A model generated the notes under the pieces. It searched no databases and was not told the origin of the DNA. It saw nothing but the letters and a program-made list of their open reading frames with translations. Below, piece by piece: positions 1 through 8,950 of a DNA stretch of 64,000 bases (positions within the stretch are counted from its first letter, which is position 1; every line of letters starts with the position of its first letter). Source of the stretch: an uncultured Porphyromonadaceae bacterium (GTDB lineage: Bacteria > Bacteroidota > Bacteroidia > Bacteroidales > Porphyromonadaceae); assembly GCA_947253625.1 (NCBI GenBank), contig CAMYAB010000002.1:1-64000 (forward strand), read 5' to 3'. Made by a program: the position numbers and the translations under genes.

Positions 1-54
1 TCCGTGAAACCGATCGCTTCTATCCGTGAAACCGATCGCTTCTATCCGTGAAAC
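1..54 (+). repeat. 22-bp repeat array, copy 1 (cut by window edge)
   Basis: Tandem units of exact 22-bp period with the core TTCTATCCGTGAAA followed by eight variable bases ending in GC. Units begin at 18 and 40, and a partial unit occupies 1-17. The right flank (about 62-110) carries the tail box CTGTCGCTTACGA followed by CTAAATTTGG, which recurs after the copy at 22753. Between the tail and the sulfatase start at 313 I see only a promoter-like site and a leader-like motif (GACCTA then CTTGTCCGA, about 251-275), both discussed elsewhere. There is no gene in 1-312. Confidence 0.95.
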
Positions 55-237
55 TTGAGGTGTTTTGCAACCATTTGATTATCTGTCGCTTACGATACGC
101 TAAATTTGGACTGAAAAACGAGGCTTTTGGGGTGGAAATTTTGAGGTTTTTTACTTTCCAAAAACTCAAAGGGAGCATTTAGGAGGACTTGGCCCCACTC
201 CGTGTGTGAGGTCCGAGTCTCCGATGTGATAAAGTGC

Positions 238-245
238 TATATTTG
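238..245 (+). promoter_or_regulatory. -7 promoter element for sulfatase-aroC
   Basis: TATATTTG matches the Bacteroidetes -7 consensus TAnnTTTG, about 68 bases before the sulfatase start codon. No good TTTG is seen at -33, so the call rests on the -7 box and position alone. Confidence 0.4.
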
Positions 246-312
246 TAGTGGACCTAGCGAAGTGTGCTTGTCCGATCGTTGTGTTTTTTAGAACTATCGC
301 CCAAATAGAGAC

Positions 313-1857
313 ATGCAGCCAACTTCCTCTCTACCTATTGCCATAGGGGCAGCGCTACTGAGTACCGTATCCCCCGGAGGAGACACCGCCCAAGCCCAAA
401 AGCCCAATGTCCTCCTTATCCTCTGTGATGACCTAGGCTATGGTGACCTCTCCTGCTATGGGGCCAAGTCCATCGATACGCCCAATATCGACCGTATCGC
501 TGATATGGGTGTGCGGTTCACGGATGCCCACTGCACCTCTGCGACCTCCACTCCGTCGAGGTATGGGCTCCTGACCGGTGCCTATCCGTGGAGGAGAAGC
601 GATACCGGAGTGGCCCTAGGCGATGCCGGCATGGTTATTCGTCCGGAGGAGTATACGATGGCAGACCTTTTTCGGAGTGCGGGCTACTGCACCTCTGCTT
701 TTGGGAAGTGGCACTTGGGATTGGGGGCCAAGACCGGTACCCAAGACTGGAACTCCGAGATTACACCCAATACCGGTGATCTGGGGTTTGACTACTCTTT
801 CATCATGGCGGCAACAGCGGATCGAGTCCCCTGTGTCTATATCCGCAATGGCTGTGTCGTGGATCATGATCCGGCGCATCCCATTGAGGTGAGCTATACG
901 GCCAACTTTCCCGGAGAACCCACGGGGAAGGAGCATCCGGAGCTACTGTATCGCCTCAAGCCCAGTCACGGGCACGACATGAGTATTGTCAATGGCATTT
1001 CGCGCATAGGGTATATGAAAGGTGGGGGCAAGGCTCTGTGGAAGGATGAGGAGATCGCTGATCGCATCACCGATGATGCCCTCGCCTACCTTGACCGGTG
1101 GGATCGGAGCAAGCCGTTTTTCATGTACTTTTGCCCCAATAATATACATGTGCCACGGTTTCCGAGTGAGCGATTCAGAGGCAAGAGTGAAATGGGCCTG
1201 CGGGGTGATGCAATCCTGGAGTTGGACGACATGGTTGGGCGCATGCTTCGCAAGCTAGAGGAGATCGGACAGTTGGACAACACTCTCGTTATCTTTACTT
1301 CCGACAATGGCCCCGTCCTGGACGACGGCTACAGGGATCAGGCTGTGGAGCTGGCCGGAAATCATAGCCCCAGTGGCCCCTATAGAGGCGGTAAGTATAG
1401 CTTGTACGAGGGCGGGACACGGGTGCCCCTCATTGTCGCATGGCCACATCGCATCACTCAGAGCGGACAAGTGTCCGATGCCCTTGTCTCCCAGATCGAC
1501 TTTTTGGCCAGTATGCGTACGCTTGTCGGTGCAGACGGCCATCCGGATACCCCAACCAAGGATAGTCAGGATGCCCTATCCACTCTGCTTGGTGAGGGTG
1601 AGGGGCGTGCTTGGCTGATCGAGCAGGGTCTCAGTCGGACCCTGGCTTACCGAACAAGAGAGTGGAAGTATATACGCCCTGTAGCCAACCCCAACCCTGT
1701 CGCTTGGCAGACCGGCAACGAGACAGGGCAAGCGAGCAAACCACAGCTGTACCGTATCAAGAACAGTGCCAGTGAAGCAAAAAATGTCGCTGACCAATAT
1801 CCTGAGGTTGTGGCCGAGCTGGAGCGACGTCTACAAGAGGTGGTACAGAAGCAATGA
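313..1857 (+). CDS. Serine-type sulfatase (arylsulfatase family, exported)
   Basis: Sulfatase of the alkaline-phosphatase superfamily, 514 aa, hydrolysing sulfate esters, probably on host glycans. Residues 1-29 look like a signal peptide, so the enzyme should act in the periplasm or at the surface. The metal-binding start PNVLLILCDDLGYGD (31-45) is followed by STPSRYGLLTG, in which Ser79 is the residue to be converted to formylglycine. This is the S-type signature that needs a radical-SAM maturase (anSME), and none is in the window. TSDNGP further on is the second metal-binding motif. The ATG was chosen for the signal peptide. The gene overlaps aroC by ATGA, so a sugar-sulfate enzyme appears translationally coupled to a housekeeping gene. 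The natural substrate cannot be read from sequence. Confidence 0.9.
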   Translation: MQPTSSLPIAIGAALLSTVSPGGDTAQAQKPNVLLILCDDLGYGDLSCYGAKSIDTPNIDRIADMGVRFTDAHCTSATSTPSRYGLLTGAYPWRRSDTGVALGDAGMVIRPEEYTMADLFRSAGYCTSAFGKWHLGLGAKTGTQDWNSEITPNTGDLGFDYSFIMAATADRVPCVYIRNGCVVDHDPAHPIEVSYTANFPGEPTGKEHPELLYRLKPSHGHDMSIVNGISRIGYMKGGGKALWKDEEIADRITDDALAYLDRWDRSKPFFMYFCPNNIHVPRFPSERFRGKSEMGLRGDAILELDDMVGRMLRKLEEIGQLDNTLVIFTSDNGPVLDDGYRDQAVELAGNHSPSGPYRGGKYSLYEGGTRVPLIVAWPHRITQSGQVSDALVSQIDFLASMRTLVGADGHPDTPTKDSQDALSTLLGEGEGRAWLIEQGLSRTLAYRTREWKYIRPVANPNPVAWQTGNETGQASKPQLYRIKNSASEAKNVADQYPEVVAELERRLQEVVQKQ

Positions 1858-2897
1858 ATACGTTCGGAAACAAGCTGAGACTGACGACCTTTGGAGAGTC
1901 GCATGGTGTGGCAGTCGGAGGGGTCCTGGATGGGTATCCCGCCGGTATCTGCCCTGATATGGAGCAGATCGCACGGCAACTACGCAGACGTATGCCCCAC
2001 AATGCCTATAGTACTGCACGGCGTGAACCCGATGAGGTGACCTTTTTGTCCGGCTTGTACGATGGAGTGACGACCGGGGCACCTCTGGCCTTTTTGGTCC
2101 AAAACAGCGATCAAAGGTCGGCCGACTACAGTGCACTGCGAGATCTATACCGACCGTCCCATGCCGACTACGTATATGCCCAAAAGTACGGCATCCGAGA
2201 TCATCGTGGAGGAGGACGCTCCAGTGCGAGGGAGACCGTGGTGCGTGTGGTGGCCGGTGCGTTGGCGCAACAGTTGCTCACACCTAGGGGGATAGAGGTG
2301 TGCTCCTATACGGATGCTGTGGCAGGATCGCCATCTGTCGGCTATATGGATGAGGTGACTTTTGCGGACATAGAGGGGAGCAGAGTGGGCTGTCCTATCC
2401 CGGAGTTGGATCAGACAATGTGTGACCTCCTCACCCGTGCTGGTGGAGATACCTTGGGGGCGACGGTGGCGACCGTGGTCCGCGGAGTGCCTGTGGGGTG
2501 GGGCGAGCCACTCTACGACAAGCTCTCGGCGCGACTGGCGTATGCACTCATGAGTATCAATGCCGCCAAGGGGGTGGAGATCGGGGATGGATTTGGGCTC
2601 GCCCAGATGCGAGGCAGTCAGGCCAACGATGCCTATACCTGTGTCGATGGGCGCATCCGTATGGCAACAAATCACTCGGGTGGAATACTGGCCGGAATTA
2701 GTGCCGGAGAGGTGCTGAGGATCCGGACAGCCTTCAAGCCCATCAGCTCCATATCCCTTCCGCAGGATACAGTCACGACCGGAGGTCAGCCTACCACTCT
2801 CCGCATTGAGGGGCGTCACGATACATCGGTGGTTCCACGAGTGCTGCCTGTCGTTGATGCCATGGTGGCTCTGGTGCTGGCGGATTACCTCCTCTAG
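1854..2897 (+). CDS. aroC: Chorismate synthase
   Basis: Converts 5-enolpyruvylshikimate-3-phosphate to chorismate, the last shikimate-pathway step, using reduced FMN in the cytoplasm. The 347 aa length is typical. The N-terminal family signature GESHGVAVGGVLDGYPAG is present, as are the HADYVYAQKYG segment and the basic RDHRGGGRSSARET loop that binds substrate and FMN. The start codon overlaps the sulfatase stop as ATGA, so expression is probably coupled to that gene. No other shikimate gene is nearby. Confidence 0.97.
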   Translation: MNTFGNKLRLTTFGESHGVAVGGVLDGYPAGICPDMEQIARQLRRRMPHNAYSTARREPDEVTFLSGLYDGVTTGAPLAFLVQNSDQRSADYSALRDLYRPSHADYVYAQKYGIRDHRGGGRSSARETVVRVVAGALAQQLLTPRGIEVCSYTDAVAGSPSVGYMDEVTFADIEGSRVGCPIPELDQTMCDLLTRAGGDTLGATVATVVRGVPVGWGEPLYDKLSARLAYALMSINAAKGVEIGDGFGLAQMRGSQANDAYTCVDGRIRMATNHSGGILAGISAGEVLRIRTAFKPISSISLPQDTVTTGGQPTTLRIEGRHDTSVVPRVLPVVDAMVALVLADYLL

Positions 2898-3075
2898 TGT
2901 TTTTGCCTTGTGTCGCTTCGTCGGGTGTCACCGCTTGTTGTTGTCTACGAAATGAAACTTCTGACAAATGGGTACCTTTGCAGTGCGTTTGCCACGTGGA
3001 AGCGCAAAGCGAGGGAGGAAAGTGCGGTCTCAGATGACCACTGCTTTTGTACGAATGACATGTAGAGCCAAGGAT

Positions 3076-4227
3076 ATGAAACAAAGAGCCATCACCATAC
3101 TCGGAAGCACAGGATCTATAGGTACTCAGGCACTTGATATCATTGCGCAACACCCTGATGAGCTACAGGTCCATGCTCTGGTGTGTGATAAAAATATCGA
3201 GTTGCTGGCCCAGCAAGCCAAAGTCTATCGACCACGACTGGTGGTCGTGAACGATATATCTCGGTACAAGGATCTACGACGATTGCTCAAGGATACCGAG
3301 GTGGAGGTGCGTTGCGGTGCTGAGGCGATTACGGATGTGGCCGGTGATCCGGACGCAGACATGGTCCTTACGGCTATGGTAGGGTTTGCCGGTTTGGCTC
3401 CAACGATCCGTGCGATAGAGAGCAACCGTATGATTGCCCTAGCCAACAAGGAGACGCTTGTCGTTGCCGGAGATCTAATCACGCACTTGGCCAAAGAACA
3501 CAGTGCCATCATTTTGCCGGTGGACTCAGAGCACTCAGCTATCTACCAGTGCTTGCGAGGTGAGCGTATCCAGGAGTTGAAAAAAATCTATCTGACAGCC
3601 TCCGGAGGTCCATTTGTAGACTTTACGCCCGAGCAACTCTCCGGTGTCAAGCCGGAGCAGGCACTGAAGCACCCCAAGTGGAAGATGGGGCAAAAGGTAA
3701 CTATCGACTCCGCCTCGCTCATGAATAAGGGGTTGGAAATGATTGAGGCGCACCATCTCTTCGGCGTCGAGCCTGAGAATATCGAGGTACTGGTGCACCG
3801 GCAAAGTATTATTCACTCAATGGTGGGATTTGCGGACGGTACAGTCAAAGCTCAGCTGGGACTTCCGGATATGCGGATCCCGATAGCCTATGCCCTGACC
3901 TATCCTAGGCGTAGAAGCACCTCTGTGAAATTGCCTACCATTGGCGATTGGACCAACTTGACATTTGAGCAACCACGGCTGGAGGCATTCCCTTGCCTTG
4001 GATTGGCGTACGAGGCTCTCAACACCGGCGGAACTGCCCCCTGTGTACTCAATGCAGCCAATGAAGTGGCGGTGCATCGGTTCTTGATGGGGGAGGTTGA
4101 CTTTATGGACATTCCACGCATTATCCGTGATGTCCTCGACAGAACCTCTACGCGAAATGCTACATCCATAGAGGTCTTGGTGGCTATGGATACAGAGGCT
4201 AGACGCTTGGCACGCGAGTGGCACTGA
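3076..4227 (+). CDS. dxr: 1-deoxy-D-xylulose 5-phosphate reductoisomerase
   Basis: NADPH-dependent enzyme making 2-C-methyl-D-erythritol 4-phosphate, the committed step of the non-mevalonate isoprenoid pathway. The nucleotide-binding motif GSTGSIG lies at residues 10-16 of the chosen start. KETLVVAG, DSEHSAIYQC (metal ligands) and SASGGPF are all present. An in-frame ATG at 2968 would add 36 basic residues without resemblance to the family, so I chose the ATG at 3076, giving 383 aa and placing the Rossmann motif at the N-terminus. It precedes rseP by 62 bases and probably shares a transcript with it. Confidence 0.95.
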   Translation: MKQRAITILGSTGSIGTQALDIIAQHPDELQVHALVCDKNIELLAQQAKVYRPRLVVVNDISRYKDLRRLLKDTEVEVRCGAEAITDVAGDPDADMVLTAMVGFAGLAPTIRAIESNRMIALANKETLVVAGDLITHLAKEHSAIILPVDSEHSAIYQCLRGERIQELKKIYLTASGGPFVDFTPEQLSGVKPEQALKHPKWKMGQKVTIDSASLMNKGLEMIEAHHLFGVEPENIEVLVHRQSIIHSMVGFADGTVKAQLGLPDMRIPIAYALTYPRRRSTSVKLPTIGDWTNLTFEQPRLEAFPCLGLAYEALNTGGTAPCVLNAANEVAVHRFLMGEVDFMDIPRIIRDVLDRTSTRNATSIEVLVAMDTEARRLAREWH

Positions 4228-4289
4228 GCCGGCTCGAGTGCGTAGACAAACAACGACATCTTTTATTTTACTTAGAACAATCTGTCTGA

Positions 4290-5606
4290 ATGGATCTAAT
4301 CATACGTTTTTCGCAGCTTTTGCTGTCACTGACTATTCTCGTCTTTATCCACGAGTTGGGGCACTTCCTTTTTGCCAAATCCTTTGGAATGCGGGTGAGC
4401 AAGTTTTACTTGTTTTTTGATCCTTGGTTTTCATTGTTTCGCTTCAAGCCCAAAGGGAGTGATACCGAGTATGGTATAGGGTGGTTACCCCTAGGTGGCT
4501 ACTGCTCGATAGACGGGATGGTGGATGAGCGACTTGCTGTAGAGGGCATGGAAAGCGAGCCCGAGCCATGGGAGTTTCGGTCCAAGCCGGCTTGGCAGAG
4601 ACTGCTGGTAATGATTGCCGGTGTGCTCTTCAACGCCATCCTGGCCATGCTGATCTACGGAGGTATCGCCTATACGTGGGGCACAGACCATATCCCGATG
4701 CGTAATGTGGGGACAGCGCTCACCTATACCAGTGTCGGCCATCGTATGGGGCTTGAGGATGGTGACTTGCCGGTGGCTGTCGACGGCTCACCCATAGAGT
4801 ACTACAATGGAATGTTGATCCAAAAGATCGCCGATGGCAAGGTGCTGACAGTCTTGCGTCATGGAGAGGAGGTCGAAATCCCGGTACCCGTGGATATGGT
4901 ACAGGCGACGTTGGCCTCGGACTCAGCGTTCATGTACCTCACTCTGCCCGCTGTGGTGGATCGGGTGTTGCCCGGCTCCAATGCTGAGCAGGATGGCTTG
5001 CAAAAAGGCGATCGAGTGGTCGCCCTCAATGGCATGCCGGTCGGGGGACTGCAGGAGTTGTTGCCGGACATACAGGCAAGTAGGGGAGACTCTATCCGGC
5101 TGACGGTGTTGCGTGATGGTGAGGAGGTGGTTTTGCCGACTTTGGCAGATGTGGACAAGGGGCTTGGTGTGGCGTTTGGTTCCCCCACTCAGGTGTTGGG
5201 TGTCGAGCATCGTACCTACTCGCTGCTGGAGTCTGTACCGGCCGGAGTGTCCGAGGCCTATCAGCAGTTGGTCGGATATACCGGACAGCTAAAGTATTTG
5301 GGTACGAAAGAGGGGGCAACGAAGCTGGGGGGCTTTGGGACCCTTGGTAGCCTTTTCCCGGCCGGGTGGGATGCGCGAGCCTTTTGGTCCATGACAGCTT
5401 TCATATCGGTGATTTTGGCGGTGATGAATCTCCTGCCTATCCCCGGGCTGGATGGTGGCCATGTCTTTTTTCTGTTGCTAGAGATTGTCCGTGGCAAGCC
5501 GTTGTCCCTGAAGTGGCAAACACGCCTTCAGATCATAGGTATGGTCTTGCTGGTTGCTCTTTTCTTCTACGCAAATATCCTAGATATATTTAGGTTCTTG
5601 CTATGA
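4290..5606 (+). CDS. rseP: Site-2 metalloprotease RseP, inner membrane
   Basis: Intramembrane zinc protease of the M50B family, 438 aa, which typically cleaves anti-sigma factors and signal-peptide remnants. The zinc motif HELGH (21-25) sits inside the first membrane segment. Two PDZ-like stretches occupy the periplasmic middle, and the LDG-type motif NLLPIPGLDGGH (about 379-390) supplies the third ligand. The last membrane segment ends the protein. The dxr-rseP order is common in bacteria. The stop overlaps the mutS2 start as ATGA. Confidence 0.93.
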   Translation: MDLIIRFSQLLLSLTILVFIHELGHFLFAKSFGMRVSKFYLFFDPWFSLFRFKPKGSDTEYGIGWLPLGGYCSIDGMVDERLAVEGMESEPEPWEFRSKPAWQRLLVMIAGVLFNAILAMLIYGGIAYTWGTDHIPMRNVGTALTYTSVGHRMGLEDGDLPVAVDGSPIEYYNGMLIQKIADGKVLTVLRHGEEVEIPVPVDMVQATLASDSAFMYLTLPAVVDRVLPGSNAEQDGLQKGDRVVALNGMPVGGLQELLPDIQASRGDSIRLTVLRDGEEVVLPTLADVDKGLGVAFGSPTQVLGVEHRTYSLLESVPAGVSEAYQQLVGYTGQLKYLGTKEGATKLGGFGTLGSLFPAGWDARAFWSMTAFISVILAVMNLLPIPGLDGGHVFFLLLEIVRGKPLSLKWQTRLQIIGMVLLVALFFYANILDIFRFLL

Positions 5607-7993
5607 GCAGACCTGTCGGTTGCTTCCCGTCCGACCTTGAGACTCGGCTTGGCTTTGATGTCGTCCGGGAGCGTCTCAAGGGCTTTTGCAACAACGAGAT
5701 CAGTCGCTTCTTTGTCGACCAAATGGCCTTCGTCAGCTCTCCGGCTACTCTGGGCTCTCTGCACGACCAGCTCCGAGAGATGCAGAGACTCCGCACGCAG
5801 AACGAACTGCCATACTTTGGTTTCCCGCCCTTTAGAGACCAGCTCAAAGGACTTCGTCCTGCCGGATCTGTCCTGAGTCTGGAGGGGCTCGTGACGGTCC
5901 AAAAAGTCCTTGCCGCCACCTATGCATCCCAGCGAATCGACTTCTCTGGTTGCCCACTGATTCAGTCCATTGTGGATCGGATGGACAGTCTGCCGGATAT
6001 TCGTCGCCGTCTGCACAACCTGATTGATGAAGAGGGAAATGTGAAAGATACGGCATCGTCCTTGCTCAGGACCCTTCGCCAGGAGCGACGAAGCCTGGAG
6101 AGCTCGGTCGGTAGCACCATGGACAGTATCCTGCGTGAAGCGAGACGAGCCGGATGGGTGGATCCTGATGCCACACCGGTGTTGCGTGATGGGCGTCTCC
6201 TATTGCCGGTAATCCCGCATGCCAAAAAAGAGGTGGGCGGGATAGTCCACGCAGAGTCTGCGACAGGGCAGACGCTATTCATGGAGCCGGAGCGGGTCGT
6301 GGCGATCAACAACCGCATTAGGGAGACAAAAGCGGAAGAAAGACAGGAGATCAATAGGCTCTTGAGAGAGTTTTCGGATCACTTGCGCCCATACTCGCGT
6401 ACGCTCCAAAACAATGCCACTGCTCTTGGACAGCTGGATTTTTTGTTTGCAAAAAGTCTCTTGGCAGATGCCTATGACGCTATTGTCCCCGCCATAAGCA
6501 CCGATCCGATGACTATGGAGTGGTGGAAGGCCAGGCATCCTCTCTTGGAGGAGCATCTCCGCAAAGTCGGTCGAGAGTTGGTCCCCCTGGATATCCGTCT
6601 CACAGATGCTGAGCGGATCTTGGTGATATCGGGCCCCAATGCCGGCGGAAAGTCGGTCGCACTCAAGACGGTTGGACTACTGCAGTACATGCTGCAGTGT
6701 GGATTGGCCGTCCCGATGCAAGGTCACAGCATTTGCACGCTATTTGCAGGTGTTTTGTTGGATATAGGAGATCAGCAATCCATGGAGGATGACCTGAGTA
6801 CCTACTCCAGTCACTTGCAAAATATGAAGTACTTTGTCAGCCATGTCGCCCCCGACACGTTGGTGCTGATCGATGAGTTTGGCAGCGGCACGGAGCCCAT
6901 GATAGGTGGAGCCATCGCAGAGGCTTTGCTCGAAAAGTTTCGGCAGGAAAAGACCTTTGGTGTCATCACGACTCACTACAGCAATATCAAAGACTACACG
7001 ACGCGCCACGAAGGCTTGGTCAATGGTGCCATGCTCTTTGATCGTCAGCGCATACAGCCCCTTTACCAGCTTTTTATTGGGCAGGCAGGGAGCTCTTTTG
7101 CCGTTGAGATCGCACGATCAATTGGCTTGCCCAGAGAGATACTCGACTATGCCTCTGACTTAGTCGGATCCGACTACATGCAGCAGGACAAGTATCTGCA
7201 GGACATCATGCGGGATAAGGCGTACTGGGCACGCAAGCGACTCGAGGTGAAAAAGCTAGAGCGTCGCCTGCAGGACTCCAACGAACGACTGGACGAAAAG
7301 CTGTCGGGTATTCACGAAAAGCGTCAGGATATTATCTCCAAAGCCGAGCGACAAGCTCTTGACATTTTGTCCTCGGCCAACGCCACCGTGGAGCGCACCA
7401 TACGAGATATCAAGACCACCAACGCAGACAAGGAGCGCACCAAGCAGGCGCGACAGAAGCTGGAGCAAAAGCGTGAGAAACTTAGACAAAAAAGTGTGGC
7501 TCAGTCCCACAAGCGCGCGGAGCCTTTGCCCCCCAAGGCTCCGATCCGTGTCGGTGACAGGGTCCGGCTTGAGGATGGCAACACGGTGGGTGAGGTGTTG
7601 GGCGTGGACGAGGGCAAGGCTCAAGTGCGTCTCGGAATACTCACCATGTGGATCCCGTTGCAAAAACTTCGGGTCGCTCAGGAGCCGGCGACGGAGATCC
7701 AGAAGCGTACACCCACAGTGATTACGGAGCAACAAGACGAGCGACGCAAAAACTTCAAGCCCCAGCTCGACTGTCGTGGTATGCGTGCCGACGAAGCTCT
7801 GCAGCAGGTCACGCACTTTGTGGACGATGCCATCCGCTACGGGTACTCCCCTGTCCGCATTCTGCACGGCACCGGTACCGGAGCCCTTCGCCTGGCTATC
7901 CGCGAGCTCCTCTCCGGCAACCCACGTGTCCGCAACTACCACGATGAGCACGTAGACTTTGGTGGCGCAGGTATCACCGTCGTTGAGCTTTAG
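5603..7993 (+). CDS. mutS2: Endonuclease MutS2
   Basis: MutS-family ATPase, 796 aa, thought to act on branched recombination intermediates or stalled ribosomes rather than on mismatches. It lacks the MutS mismatch-recognition domain and begins with the core domain. Walker A GPNAGGKS lies at about 344-351, and the Walker B region LVLIDEFGSGTEP follows. A long charged coiled coil (about 530-640) comes next. The C-terminus (about 715-796) is an Smr nuclease domain with LDCRGMRADEAL and HGTGTGALR. It is coupled to rseP by ATGA. No strong terminator follows; a short GTTTCC/GGAAAC hairpin lies at the stop. Confidence 0.95.
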   Translation: MSRPVGCFPSDLETRLGFDVVRERLKGFCNNEISRFFVDQMAFVSSPATLGSLHDQLREMQRLRTQNELPYFGFPPFRDQLKGLRPAGSVLSLEGLVTVQKVLAATYASQRIDFSGCPLIQSIVDRMDSLPDIRRRLHNLIDEEGNVKDTASSLLRTLRQERRSLESSVGSTMDSILREARRAGWVDPDATPVLRDGRLLLPVIPHAKKEVGGIVHAESATGQTLFMEPERVVAINNRIRETKAEERQEINRLLREFSDHLRPYSRTLQNNATALGQLDFLFAKSLLADAYDAIVPAISTDPMTMEWWKARHPLLEEHLRKVGRELVPLDIRLTDAERILVISGPNAGGKSVALKTVGLLQYMLQCGLAVPMQGHSICTLFAGVLLDIGDQQSMEDDLSTYSSHLQNMKYFVSHVAPDTLVLIDEFGSGTEPMIGGAIAEALLEKFRQEKTFGVITTHYSNIKDYTTRHEGLVNGAMLFDRQRIQPLYQLFIGQAGSSFAVEIARSIGLPREILDYASDLVGSDYMQQDKYLQDIMRDKAYWARKRLEVKKLERRLQDSNERLDEKLSGIHEKRQDIISKAERQALDILSSANATVERTIRDIKTTNADKERTKQARQKLEQKREKLRQKSVAQSHKRAEPLPPKAPIRVGDRVRLEDGNTVGEVLGVDEGKAQVRLGILTMWIPLQKLRVAQEPATEIQKRTPTVITEQQDERRKNFKPQLDCRGMRADEALQQVTHFVDDAIRYGYSPVRILHGTGTGALRLAIRELLSGNPRVRNYHDEHVDFGGAGITVVEL

Positions 7994-8174
7994 TTTCCGG
8001 GAGGAAACATTTCGCTACTATCCGTCTAATTTTTTTCCACTCGCAGAGGAGCAAAAATAGGGGGACTTGATGCCTTGTCGTCTTCCTTAGATCGTCCGCC
8101 TTGCGGTACTTGATGTCGTAATTGATGATAAAGTCCGGCACCTTCTCCGTAAAGCCGTAATGCTCAGCCCCCAC
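7974..8174 (-). pseudogene. Possible decayed coding fragment (unrecognised)
   Basis: A 66-codon minus-strand reading frame running into the end of mutS2. The first half (for example YGFTEKVPDFIINYDIKYRK) has protein-like composition, while the second half is low quality. It also contains a lone fragment of the 22-bp repeat core (8013-8030). I do not recognise a family. It may be the end of a lost gene, or chance. Confidence 0.2.
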
Positions 8175-8232
8175 CTACATCGTTACCCTCCGACTATCTC
8201 TAACCTTAAAATGCGTGAGCCTGGAAGGTAGA

Positions 8233-8265
8233 TTTGGCTTATAAGCTATTTTTTGCATACCTTTG
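8233..8265 (+). promoter_or_regulatory. Promoter for the small membrane protein
   Basis: TTTG at 8233-8236 and TACCTTTG at 8258-8265 with a 21-bp spacer, close to the Bacteroidetes -33/-7 arrangement. Transcription would begin about 13 bases before the ATG at 8284. Confidence 0.5.
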
Positions 8266-8283
8266 GAGGGTCAACTTTAATCA

Positions 8284-8547
8284 ATGACAACTAATGCGCA
8301 AATGACGATGAGACAATTTCTTAGAGAAGAGTGGGCACTTATGATGCGTAAAAGCTCATTTGTTTCCTCATGTTTTCAAATTGCATTTATAATAGCAACA
8401 GCCAGATTGGGTATTGTTGGTAGCCGTGAGGACGCGCTTTTTGCCACCATCTTGCTAGCCCTCTACGTGATAGGCCTATGCATAAGAGTAGGCTACTCTC
8501 TGCGTAAAGCCTACATTCGTTCGAAGAAGGTGCGTGAAGCCACCTGA
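8284..8547 (+). CDS. Small two-helix membrane protein, unknown function
   Basis: 87 aa. A hydrophilic, basic N-terminal third is followed by two hydrophobic segments (about residues 26-46 and 51-73) and a basic tail. I recognise no family. A consensus-like promoter just upstream and a strong terminator just downstream frame it as a single-gene unit, which supports it being real. It is flanked by convergent rpmH. No function can be inferred beyond an inner-membrane location. Confidence 0.55.
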   Translation: MTTNAQMTMRQFLREEWALMMRKSSFVSSCFQIAFIIATARLGIVGSREDALFATILLALYVIGLCIRVGYSLRKAYIRSKKVREAT

Positions 8548-8595
8548 GTATTGTCGTATTCACTACAGGACGGTCCCAACCTTTAGATAAAGTAA

Positions 8596-8634
8596 AAGCC
8601 ACCCGACAACAAAGATGTGTCGGGTGGCTTTTTA
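8596..8634. terminator. Bidirectional intrinsic terminator
   Basis: A 12-bp perfect stem, AGCCACCCGACA (8597-8608) with TGTCGGGTGGCT (8618-8629). A T-run follows on the plus strand and an A-run lies on the other side. It serves the small membrane gene and, in the other direction, rpmH. Confidence 0.9.
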
Positions 8635-8671
8635 TCTTATCACTTAGGACTACAAGTCCCGTCAGTAGGTT

Positions 8672-8824
8672 TTAGCCGTTGTACTCGTCAGATACGGTTA
8701 GCTTAGCTCTACCTTTGGCACGACGAGCTGCCAGTACACGTCTACCGTTGGCTGTCGCCATACGGGCACGAAAACCGTGCTTATTCTTTCTCTTGCGGTT
8801 GGAGGGCTGATACGTTCTTTTCAT
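8672..8824 (-). CDS. rpmH: 50S ribosomal protein L34
   Basis: A 50-residue protein read directly from the minus strand: it starts MKRTYQPSNRKRKNKHGFRA and ends with SDEYNG. The KRTYQPSxxKRxxxHGFRARM signature is diagnostic of L34, a small basic protein of the large ribosomal subunit. It stands alone; rnpA, yidD and dnaA, its frequent neighbours elsewhere, are absent. Its 3' end is 43 bases from the bidirectional terminator. Confidence 0.97.
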   Translation of the reverse strand: MKRTYQPSNRKRKNKHGFRARMATANGRRVLAARRAKGRAKLTVSDEYNG

Positions 8825-8950
8825 CGCTCTATGATTCTATATTTCTTATCTTGTTTTTTTGAGTGTTCTGCTCGTTGGTGCCTATGTGTGGGCTCTATTG
8901 TTCGGCAAAGGTACTATAAATTCATCACTTTCACAAGTTTGTTATTTCTC

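Noticed and set aside
1..57. CRISPR array
   Set aside because: The repeats are 14-base cores with 8-base partly repeated spacers and only four units; spacers are far too short, they recur between arrays, and no cas genes are present.
2145..2819. 224-codon minus-strand frame opposite aroC and 231-codon frame opposite mutS2 (7256-7951)
   Set aside because: Antisense shadows of well-supported genes with no recognisable domains.
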